Below the pieces are notes generated by a model, which ran no database searches, was not told the DNA's origin, and saw only the letters and a program-made list of their open reading frames with translations. Source: Pleurodeles waltl (taxonomy: Eukaryota; Chordata; Amphibia; Caudata; Salamandridae). From it: DNA of 64,000 bases. The translations under genes and the position numbers were made by a program. Shown here one piece after another: positions 54,680 to 64,000 of the stretch; position 1 is the first letter of the stretch; each line of letters opens with the position of its first letter. The DNA is taken from positions 222,700,928-222,764,927 of the forward strand of contig NC_090441.1 of NCBI RefSeq assembly GCF_031143425.1. The letters run 5' to 3'.

Positions 54680-57190
54680 TGTAGGAGGCTGGCCTGGCTT
54701 ATAGTGGGTACCAAGGGGTACTTACACCTTGTGCCAGGTCCAGTTATCCCTTATTAGTGAAGAAGAGGTGTTTCTAGCAGTTAAGGCTGATAGAAAGTAG
54801 CTACGGCAAAGCAGCTTAGGCTGAACTAGGAGACACGTAAAGCTCCTACTATACCACTGGTGTCAGATGCACAATATCATAGGAAAACACAATACACAGA
54901 TATACTAAAAATAAACATACTTTATTTTTATTACAATATGCCAAAAGTATCTCAGTGAGTACCCTCAGTATGAGGATGAAAAATATACACAAGATATATG
55001 TACACAAACCAAAATTATGCAGGTTATAGCAAGAAAAGTGATGCAAGCAGTGTAAAGTTACAAAAGATTGCAATAGTAGCACATAGGTATAGGGGCAACA
55101 CAAACCATATACTCCAAAAGTGGAATGCGAACTACGAATGGACCCCAAACCTGTGTGAAGTTGTAGAGGGTCGCTGGCACTGTAAGAAAACAGTGAGGGT
55201 TAGAAAAATAGCCCACCCCAAGACACTGAAAGGTAGGGGTAAAGTGCACCTACAATCCCCAGAGAGCACAGAAGTCGTGATAGGCAGATTCTGAAAGGAA
55301 AACCAACACCAGCAACGCAACAACAGTGGATTTCCGGACCTGAGTACCTGTAAGACAAGGGGACCAAGTCCAAGAGTCGCGACAGTGTCGAGAGTGAGCA
55401 GATGCCCAGGAAATGCCAGCTGAGGGTGCGAAGAAGCTGCCACCTGAAGGAAGAAGCTTTGTTTTCTGCAAGAATGAAGAGGACTAGGAACTTCCCCTTT
55501 GGAGGATGGATGTCCCACGTTGTGAAGAAGCTTGCAGACGTGTTCCCCCGCAGAAAGACCACAAACAAGCCTTGCTAGCTGCAAGGGTCGCGGTTAGGGT
55601 TTTTGGATGCTGCTGTGGCCCAGGAGGGACCAGGATGAGGAGACAGAGGGGGCATCCAGAAAGTCAGGGAGCCCTCACAGAAGCAGGCAGCACCCGCAGA
55701 AGTACCGGAACAGGCACTTGGAAGAGCAGTGAACCGGAGTCCACCCGAAGTCAGGTTGTGCACTGCAGGTTAGAGTGTCGGGGACCCAGGCTTGGCTGTG
55801 CACGAAGAAAATCCTGGAAGAGTGCACAGGAGCCGGAGCAGCTGCAAATCACGTGTTACCCAGCAATGCAGTCTAGCGTGGGGAGGCAAGGACTTACCTC
55901 CACCAAACTTGGACTGAAGAGTCACTGGACTGTGGGAGTCACTTGGACAGAGTTGCTGAGTTCCAGGGACCACGCTCGTCGTGCTGAGAGGGCACCCAGA
56001 TGACCGGTGATGCAGTCTTTTGTTGCCTGCGGTTGCAGGGGGAAGATACCGTCGACCCACGGGAGATTTCTTCAGAGCTCCTGGTGCAAGAAGGAGGCAG
56101 GCTAACCCCAGAGGATGCACCACCAGGAAACAGTCGAGAAAGCCGGCAGGATGAAGCGATACAAGGTTGCAGTAGTCGTCTTTGCTACTTTGTTGCAGTT
56201 TTGCAGGTGTCCTGAGCAGTCAGCTGTCGATCCTTTGGCAGAAGGTGAAGAGGGAGATGCAGAGGAACTCTCGTGAACTCTTGCATTCAGTATCTGAAGA
56301 ATTCCCCAAAGCAGAGACCATAAATAGCCAAAAAAGAAGGTTTGGCTACCTAGGAAGGAGGATAGGCTAGTAAGAAAGGTAAGAGCCTATCAGAAGGAGT
56401 CTCTGACGTCACCTGATGCCACTGGCCACTCAGAGCAGACCAGTGTGCCAGCAACACCTCTGTTTCCAGATGGCAGAGTTCTGGGGCACACTGGAGGAGC
56501 TCTGGGCACCTCCCCTGGGAGGTGCAGGTCAGGGGAGTGTTCACTCCCCTTTCCTTTGTCCAGTTTCATGCCAGAGCAGGGACTGGGGGTCACTGAACCG
56601 GTGTAGACTGCTTTATGCATGGAGGACACTAAATGTGCCCTTCAAAGCATACCAGTGGGCTGGGGAGGCCACCCCTCCCAAGTCCAGTAACACCTATTTC
56701 CAAAGGGAGAGGGTGTAACACCCCTCTTCCAAATGAAATCCTTTGTTCTACCTTCCTGGGCTCGAGCTGCTCGAGCAACAGGAGGGCAGAAACCTGTCTG
56801 TGAGGTGGCAGCAGCTGGGGCTGCCTGGAAAACCTCAGAAGGCTGTAGGAGCAATGCTGGGGGTCCTCTAGGGAGCCCCCAGAGTGCATGGAATCATATA
56901 ACGAATGCTTGGAAAAGCATTGGGGTATGATTCCAACATGTTTGATACCAAACATGCCTAGGTTCGGAGTTACTATTTTGTAGCTGGACATAGTTAGTGA
57001 CCTTCTGTCCAGTAAAGGCATAATATGGCGTTCCCACACTCACAAAGTCCAGTAAAGTGGGTCTGGAATTTGTGGGGGCACCTCTGCTAGTGCAGGGGTG
57101 CCCTCACACACAGGTACCTGCACCCTGCCCTCTGGGCAGAGAGGGCCTACCATAGGGGTGACTTACAGTGACCTATAGTGAAAACTTTTT
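54680..57190 (-). repeat. LTR fragment F (antisense)
   Basis: Reverse-complement LTR starting TGTAGGAGGCTGG, with the poly(A) palindrome near 54905, acceptor near 55215, donor near 55900, CRE (TGACGTCA near 56404) and diverged hairpins (56890-56934, 56984-57012). The similarity fades after about 57190, where LINE 3' sequence begins, so the LTR 5' end is missing. It is one of the most diverged LTRs in the window. Confidence 0.8.
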
Positions 57191-57216
57191 TAGTTATTCT
57201 GCCACCCATAGGGAGC

Positions 57217-58440
57217 CCATGCAAATCAATCGAACAATCAAAGAGATTTATAAAGCGCGCTACTCACCCGTGAGGGTCTCAAGGCACTGGGGGGACGGGG
57301 AGGGGGAAGGGGCTGGGAGGATCACTGTTCGAAAATCCAGGCCTTTGAGGCTCTTCCTGAAAAGAAGTAGGTTTTGGGTCTTGCTGAGGTGGGTTGGGAG
57401 GGAGTTCCAGGCTGTGGGTGCTAGGTAGGAGAAGGATCTGCCCCCGGTGGTGGTGTGTTTGATGCGGGGGACAGAGGCGAGGGAGAGGTCGGCTGAGCGG
57501 AGGTGGCGTGTGGGCGAGTGGAAGGTGACTCTTTAGTTGAGGTAGGCAGGGCCTGTGTTGTGGAGTGATTTGTGTGCGAAGATGAGGATCTTAAATGTGA
57601 TCCTTTTGTCTATGGGGAGCCAGTGGAGGGATTTGAGGTGTGGTGAGATGTGTTCGTGTCGGGGGAGGTCGAGGATGAGTCGTGCTGCTGAGTTCTGGAT
57701 GCGCTGTAGTTTGCAATTGAGTTTTAGTGTGGTGCCAGCGTAGAGGGTGTTTCCGTAGTCAAGTCTGCTGCTGATGAGTGCGTGAGTGACAGTCTTTCTG
57801 GTCTCAGTGGGGATCCACTTGAAAGTTTTTTTCAGTATGCCGAGTGTGTTGAAGCAGGAGGAGGTGAGAGCGTTGATTTGTTGGGTCATCGAGAGGGAGG
57901 AGTCCAGGATGATGCTGAGGTTGCGTGCGTGGTTGGCGGGGGTGGGTGCGGGGCCGAGCGTGGTGGGCCACCATGAGGGGTCCCAAGTGTTTTTGTGTGG
58001 GCCAAAGAGGATTATTTCGGTTTTGCTTGAGTTGAGTTTCAGGTGGTTGGCTGTCATCCATGTGGTGGTGTCGAGGAGTGCGTTGTTTAGGTTGGATTTG
58101 GCAGTGTTGGGGTTGCGGGTGAGGGAGAGGATGAGTTGAGTGTCATCGGCGTATGAGAAGATGGTGATTCCGTGGGGTTTCATGATGTTGGCTAGTGGGG
58201 TCATGTATATGTTAAATAGTGTGGGGCTGAGGGAGGAGCCTTGGGGGACTCCACAGGTGATTTTGGTGGCGGGCGATTGGAAGGGGGGGAGTCAGACTTT
58301 TTGGGTTCTGTTGGTGAGGAAGGAGGTGAGCCAATCCAGGGCTTTGTGTCTTATCCCTGCGTCGTGAAGGCGTGTGCTGAGTGGGTGGTGGCAGACAGTG
58401 TCAAAGGCTGCAGAGAGCTTGGGTTCTGCAGGCCTGCCAT
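57217..58440 (-). mobile_element. 5'-truncated LINE (L2/CR1-like), antisense
   Basis: On the minus strand, reverse transcriptase motifs run in order: [11 protein letters not shown] (about 58430), GVPQGSSLSPTLFNIYM (about 58250-58200), FSYADDTQLILSL (about 58150), a conserved HLKLNSSKTE block, and a LKSLHWLPIDKRI thumb region to a stop at 57533. A TGA interrupts the frame near 58290 (after TQKV). The 3' end has AATCAATC-type repeats near 57220. It lacks the endonuclease and N-terminal RT, as usual for LINE 5' truncation. Non-functional. Confidence 0.85.
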
Positions 58441-58706
58441 TGCATTTCTAGGTTTCAATGTCATCTTAAAGGTAGTATTTCAGCATCCACAACCTTCAAA
58501 TGTCTTGTGCTTATTTATACCATATCAAGAAATAAAGAAATTTGGACAGGCAGGATGCACAGATGGACGATGGGAGGATAGATAGATGGAGAGATAAATG
58601 ACAGAAAGAAGCTGGTGGCTTTGAAGGGTGAAGATAGATGAGACAGGAGGGACTGACAGCTGAGCAGACTGACTGACCTATGTGAACCTTCTCTTTTTCT
58701 CCTCAG
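58441..58706. other. Intron sequence before the SPRY exon
   Basis: No gene is seen. A short GATA/GATG-rich tract lies near 58570-58600. It ends in a strong polypyrimidine tract and acceptor (TTTTTCTCCTCAG, AG at 58705-58706). Confidence 0.6.
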
Positions 58707-59224
58707 AATCTCTCTTCTGGGACCCGGACACAGCTCATCCTTTGCTCAACATCTCTACAGATGGCAAGCGAGTTACACGGCTTTCTGTTGAAAAAAATGT
58801 TACCAAGAATATGAAGAGATTTAGTCGTCCTCCTTGTGTCCTAGGAACTGTCGGCTTCACCTGTGGGAAGCATTACTGGGAGCTGAAGGTGCCCAAACGC
58901 ATTGGTAAAACGTTCTCTTTCATATTGTGGTGTGTAGGAGTATCCAGGCAGTCTGTTGCTAGAACTCAGTTTAGGCCTGACAATGGCTTCTGGGTTTTGA
59001 TGCTTCATGGACTGAGTCGTAAAATCTACAGCTCACCTGGGTCACTTTCAGGGCCGCTACCATCAGTAAGGCAGATTGGAGTTTACCTGGACTATGATGG
59101 AGGGATGGTGTCTTTCTTCAATGCTGAGACCCAGGAGCACCTCTTCACCTACACAGACACCTTCACAGAGAAGGTCTTCCCTTTGGTTTGTAGCTACTCT
59201 TCTTCAACTATGGAGCTGATTTAA
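58707..59224 (+). CDS. PRY-SPRY (B30.2) terminal exon of a TRIM/butyrophilin-type gene
   Basis: The exon begins after the acceptor at 58705-58706 and reads 172 residues to TAA. It has the PRY start (FWDPDTAHPLL, a form of the LDP motif), then VLGTVGFTCGKHYWELKV (the LGxxxFxxGxHYWE motif) and VGVYLDYDGGMVSFFNAE (the LDYExGxVSFYN motif). B30.2 domains are ligand-binding modules of TRIM E3 ubiquitin ligases, butyrophilins and related proteins; the domain is normally encoded in one last exon, as here. The third signature reads WCVGVSRQSV with about five extra residues before it compared with the usual spacing. RING, B-box and coiled-coil exons would lie upstream, beyond the LINE and LTR insertions; I do not see them. 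The exon looks intact. Confidence 0.85.
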
Positions 59225-60210
59225 ACTGTGGAGGAGGGGACCTGTAAATGTATTTCTTTGATCATTTCTATAATGTGTTTCCTTGGAGGAAGATCTGTTG
59301 TAAATCACGTTGAAAACTGATTTAGCTATTTCAAGGAAGTCATTTCCATTTATAAAAATACATGTATACAAAAGTGCAGACATTGGTTTCTGCCACTTGA
59401 AGATTTAAAATAAACATTCTGCTAGTTTACATATCTTGGCAACTCTGTTCTCATTATTCACATTTAAACACTCACATGTTGTCATATTAATCACTTGTTT
59501 TTCTACTGCACATTGTGGCTTAATCTGGTAGAACAGCTGACTGGGACAGGCACCTGATGCAGAAATCACTTTGCACCCTGCAGGCCACAGTGGCTCTCAT
59601 GTTTTGTGCAAATAGAAATTCCATTTAGTTCAGAAATACCATCCTTCTCATTTTGTCAGTAGTACTAGGCCAAATACCAACCTCCTATCCACTGTATTAT
59701 GGGATTGAAACATGTGAGAATTAACATCTCACACTGCTTGTGTCTTCCTATCCAACTCAGAATCATTCTGGCTGACTCTGTGCTTGTCTGATTCTGGTCC
59801 AGACACCTTTGAGCCCCTTGTGGATGCTCCACATCCTTGTCCTCAGCTAGAGACACCCATATCTGTTTGGAAGAGTTTACACCATCAGTGCACAAAGAGG
59901 ATAAAGAGGTCACCCTATCAGCTATGCTGTTGCCACTGCGCTGGTGCTTAGATAACCTACATGTAGTGGTGCCCAGTTTGCGGTGTCAGGGATGATGCTT
60001 CGATGAAAAAGGTTCAAAGCAACATTTCAAAATACAGTAAATAAAGCAAAAACTGATCCAAAAAGAGAATTTGAGATCAGTGATTTAGAAAAATCATAAG
60101 AAGGTTTAATAAAATATAAAGGTACAAAACAGAAGGGAAATATAGCTCAGCTCATTAAAGCATTAAAAATAATTTGCCATTGAGTCTTTATGCTTTCAAC
60201 ATGGACGCAG
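59225..60210 (+). other. 3' UTR and downstream sequence of the SPRY gene
   Basis: AATAAA at 59409-59414 follows the stop by 185 bases and is the likely poly(A) signal. Beyond about 59440 I see no gene or recognisable repeat up to the next LTR. Confidence 0.55.
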
Positions 60211-61692
60211 TGTAGGAGGCTGGCCTGGCTTACAGTGGGTACCTGATGGTACTTACACCTTGTGCCAGGTCCAGTTAGCCCTTATTAGTAGTTTAGTAGT
60301 GTTCTGGCAGCTTAGGCTGAACTAGGAGACCTGCAAAGCTCCTACTATACCACTTATATCACATAGCACTATACCATAAGAATCACAATGCTCAAAGTTA
60401 CTAAAAATAAAGGTACTTTATTTTAGTGACAATGTGCCAAAAATATCTCCCAGGATATACTCCCTTAGCAGGTAAGTAAAATACACAAAATATACACACA
60501 AACCAAAATCAGGTAAGTAAACAGTTAGAAAAGTAGTGCAAACACTGTAGAATACAATTGGATGCAATAGGCCCAGGGCCAACACAAACCATATACTAAG
60601 AAAATGGAATGCAAACCACTAAGGGATCCCAGGCCTAGTGTAGTGTGTAGAGGGTCGCTGGGAGTGTAGGAAAACACTAAGGGTGTCCAAGATACCCCAC
60701 CCCAAAACCCTGAAAAGTAGGAGTAAGGTGACCCTATTTCCCCAGAAACACGCTAAAGTCGTGATAGGAGATTCTACAAAGACCACAACTGACTGCAAAG
60801 CACTGAAGACGGATTCCTGGACCCGAGGACCTGTAAAGGAAGGGGACCAAGTCCAAGAGTCACGCAAGTGTCCAGGGGGGGCAGGAGCCCACTAAACCCC
60901 AGATGAAGGTGCAAAATGGCAGCCTTCGGATGGAACAAGCGGAAGATTCTGCAGCAACGGAAGATGCCAGGAACTTCTCCTTTGTACAGAAGATGTCCCA
61001 CGGCGTGCTGGAGGATGCAGAGTTGTTTTCACGCAGAAAGACTGCAAACAAGCCTTGCTAGCTACAAAGGTTGCAGTTAAAGCAAATGGGTGCTACCTGG
61101 GCACAGGAAGGACCAGGAGGTTGCCCCTTGGAGGAGGAGACAGAGGGGGCGCACAGCAACACAGAGAGCTCACACAGAAGCAGGCAGCACCTGCAGAACT
61201 ACTTGAACAAGGCAGTCATCTCAATGCTACAAAGGAGGGTCCCACGAAGCCGGTGGTCAACTCAGCGAGTTGAGCAATGCAGGAAGGAGTGCTGGGGACC
61301 TGGGCTGTGCTGTGCACCAAGGATTCCTTGCAAAATTGCACACAAGCCCTAGCAGCTGCAGTTCATGCAGTACACAGGATTACTGTCTGGCGTGGGGAGG
61401 CAAGGACTTACCTCCACCAAATTTGAACAGATGGACAACTGGACTGTCGGGTCACTTGGATCCAGCTCCTGTGTTCCAGGGACCACGTTCGTCAAGAGGA
61501 GAGGGGACCCAGAGGACCAGTGAGGCAGAAGTTTGGTGCCTGCGTTGGCACGGGGAAGATTCCGTCGACCCACGGGAGATTTCTTCTGACTTCCAGTGCA
61601 GGGTGAAGGCAGATAGGCCCCAGAGCACGCACCATCAGAAAACGGTCGAGAAAGCCGGCAGGATTAGGCGCTACAATGTTGCTGGTAGTCTT
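60211..61692 (-). repeat. LTR fragment G (antisense)
   Basis: Reverse-complement LTR starting TGTAGGAGGCTGG, with the poly(A) palindrome near 60410, acceptor near 60705 and donor near 61409. It is interrupted at 61693 by LTR H. Its remaining part, if present, lies beyond the window. It is close in type to fragment C. Confidence 0.8.
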
Positions 61693-64000
61693 TGTAAGAG
61701 GCTGGACTGGCTTGTAGTGAGTACCAAGGGGTACTTGCACCTTGCACCAGGTCCAGTTATCCCTTATTAGTGTATAGGGTGTCTAGCAGCTTAGGCTGAT
61801 AGATAATGGTAGCTTAGCAGAGCAGCTTAGGCTGAACTAGGAGACGTGTGAAGCTACTACAGTACCACTTAGTGTCATATGCACAATATCATAAGAAAAC
61901 ACAATACACAGTTATACTAAAAATAAAGGTACTTTATTTTTATGACAATATGCCAAAGTATCTTAGAGTGTACCCTCAGTGAGAGGATAGGAAATATACA
62001 CAAGATATATATACACAATAGCAAAAATATGCAGTATAGTCTTAGAAAACAGTGCAAACAATGTATAGTTACAATAGGATGCAATGGGGAAACATAGGGA
62101 TAGGGGCAACACAAACCATATACTCCAGAAGTGGAATGCGAACCACGAATGGACCCCAAACCTATGTGACCTTGTAGAGGGTCGCTGGGACTATTAGAAA
62201 ATAGTGAGAGTTAGAAAAATAACCCTCCCCAAGACCCTGAAAAGTGAGTGCAAAGTGCACTAAAGTTCCCCTAAGGACAAAATAGTCGTGTTAGAGGGAG
62301 AATGCAAGGAAAACACAAATCAGCAATGCAACAACGATGGATTCCTGTCTGAAGGTACCTGTGGAACAAGGGGACCAAGTCCAAAAGTCACAAGCAGCTC
62401 GGAGATGGGCAGATGCCCAAGAAATGCCAGCGGTTGGTGCAAAGAAGCTCTTACTAGGCTGAAGAACTGTGAATACTGCAGGAACGACAAGGGCTAGAGA
62501 CTTCCCCTTTGGAGGATGGATCCCCCACGCGTTGGAGAGTCGTGCAGAAGTGTTTTCCCGCCGGATGGACGCCAACAAGCCTTGCTACACGCAAATCGTG
62601 CGTTTGGCGTTTTTGGACGCTGCTGGGGCCCAGGAGGGACCAGGAGGTGGCAAATTGGACCTGCAGAGAGAGGGGACGTCGAGCAAGACAAAGAGCCCTC
62701 ACTGAAGCAGGTAGCACCCGGAGAAGTGCCAGAAACAGGCACTACGAGGATGCGTGAAACGGTGCTCGCCGAAGTTGCACAAAGGAGTCCCACGTCGCCG
62801 GAGACCAACTTAGAAAGTCGTGCAATGCAGGTTAGAGTGCCGTGGACCCAGGCTTGGCTGTGCACACAGGATTTCCGCCGGAAGTGCACAGGGGCCGGAG
62901 AAGCTTGCAAAGTCGCGGTTCCCAGCAATGCAGCCCAGCGAGGTGAGGCAAGGACTTACCTCCACCAAACTTGGGCTGAAGAGTCACTGGACTGTGGGGG
63001 TCACTTGGACGGTGTCGCTGGATTCGAGGGACCTCGCTCGTCGTGCTGAGAGGAGACCCAAGGGACCGGAGATGCAGCTTTTTGGTGCCTGCGGTTGCAG
63101 GGGGAAGATTCCGTCGACCCACGGGAGATTTCTTCGGAGCTTCTGGTGCAGAGAGGAGGCAGACTACCCCCACAGCATGCACAAGCAGGAAAACAGTCGA
63201 GAAGGCGGCAGGATCAGCGTTACAGAGTTGCAGTAGTCGTCTTTGCTACTATGTTGCAGGTTTGCAGGCTTCCAGCGCGGTCAGCGGTCGATTCCTTATC
63301 AGAAGGTGAAGAGGGAGATGCAGAGGAACTCGGCTGAGCTCATGCATTCGTTATCTAAAGTTTCCCCAGAGACAGAGACCCTAAATAGCCAGAAAAGAGG
63401 GTTTGGCTACCTAGGAGAGAGGAAAGGCTACTAACACCTGAAGGAGCCTATCACAAGGAGTCTCTGACGTCACCTGGTGGCACTGGCCACTCAGAGCAGT
63501 CCAGTGTGCCAGCAGCACCTCTGTTTCCAAGATGGCAGAGGTCTGGAGCACACTGGAGGAGCTCTGGACACCTCCCAGTGGAGGTGCAGGTCAGGGGAGT
63601 GGTCACTCCCCTTTCCTTTGTCCAGTTTCGCGCCAGAGCAGGGGCTAAGGGGTCCCTGAACCGGTGTAGACTGGCTTATGCAGAATTGGGCACATCTGTG
63701 CCCAACAAAGCATTTCCAGAGGCTGGGGGAGGCTACTCCTCCCCTGCCTTCACACCATTTTCCAAAGGGAGAGGGTGTCACACCCTCTCTCAGAGGAAGT
63801 TCTTTGTTCTGCCATCCTGGGCCAGGCCTGGCTGGACCCCAGGAGGGCAGCTGCCTGTCTGAGGGGTTGGCAGCAGCAGCAGCTGCAGAGAAACCCCAGG
63901 AAGGGCAGTCTGGCAGTACCAGGGTCTGTGCTACAGACCACTGGGATCATGGAATTGTACCAACAATGCCAGGATGGCATAGAGGGGGCAATTCCATGAT
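61693..64000 (-). repeat. LTR H (antisense), continuing past the window
   Basis: Reverse-complement LTR starting TGTAAGAGGCTGG, close in sequence to the LTRs of the Gmr1-like element (5' LTR 31040-34033). It carries the CRE near 63467 and the YY1 motif near 63527. About 2.3 of 3 kb is visible. Whether it is a solo LTR or the 3' LTR of an antisense element cannot be decided here. Confidence 0.85.

Noticed and set aside
57190..57216. Short sense-oriented LTR piece (GCCACCCATAGGGAGC) at the LTR F/LINE junction
   Set aside because: Too short to separate a genuine inversion from an internal feature of the diverged LTR; left unassigned.
57782..58585. Plus-strand frames over the LINE
   Set aside because: The minus strand carries ordered reverse transcriptase motifs including YADD, so these are antisense shadows.
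1..64000. tRNA or rRNA genes, CRISPR arrays, bacterial promoters or operons
   Set aside because: No cloverleaf, rRNA or spaced direct-repeat array was seen; the content is eukaryotic and the repeats are LTR elements.

Overview
The window looks like vertebrate nuclear DNA: spliced genes, AATAAA polyadenylation signals, a B30.2/SPRY exon, a non-LTR LINE and no bacterial-style operons. About half of the 64 kb is copies of one family of very long (about 3 kb) LTRs, with repeated nested insertions. This density suggests a giant, transposon-rich genome. A salamander is my guess; the sequence does not prove it.

Layout. (i) 1-7008 and 44536-49011 appear to be one PIF/Harbinger-like DNA transposon whose left end lies before the window. 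It carries a transposase (1-1366, +), a candidate third spliced gene (exons at 4678, 6057 and 44860, +), a Myb/SANT-type DNA-binding gene (48693-46899, -) and a hairpin-bearing right end near 49011. (ii) 7009-44535 is a nest of LTR elements inside an intron of that third gene. An antisense solo LTR (A) sits in the Harbinger element. A sense tandem array LTR-gag-LTR-gag-LTR-gag-LTR (7125-28327) and a second antisense solo LTR (B) are inserted in A. A coding-capable-looking Ty3/Gypsy element (31040-41376), broken by two frameshifts, is inserted in B. Target-site duplications or near-duplications (ATGTT/ATGTG, GAAG, ATAGG) support this order. (iii) 49012-57190 is a mosaic of more LTR and gag fragments, a small palindromic MITE, an uncharacterised minus-strand open frame, and a possible minus-strand terminal exon of unknown origin. 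(iv) 57200-58440 is a 5'-truncated antisense LINE (L2/CR1-like). (v) 58707-59224 is a PRY-SPRY terminal exon of a TRIM/butyrophilin-type host gene. (vi) 60211-64000 holds two nested antisense LTRs.

How the parts relate. The 31 kb element has Gag and protease followed by integrase, then reverse transcriptase and RNase H. Integrase before RT in a Gypsy-type element is the hallmark of the Gmr1-like group. The three 885-residue Gag-protease frames belong to a shorter relative that lost integrase, RT and most of RNase H but kept matching LTRs, primer-binding site and polypurine tract. It would need to be mobilised in trans by a full element. The LTRs themselves carry a CRE/YY1/TATA-like promoter, a conserved splice donor and acceptor, a palindromic polyadenylation module and a series of hairpins whose stems covary between copies.
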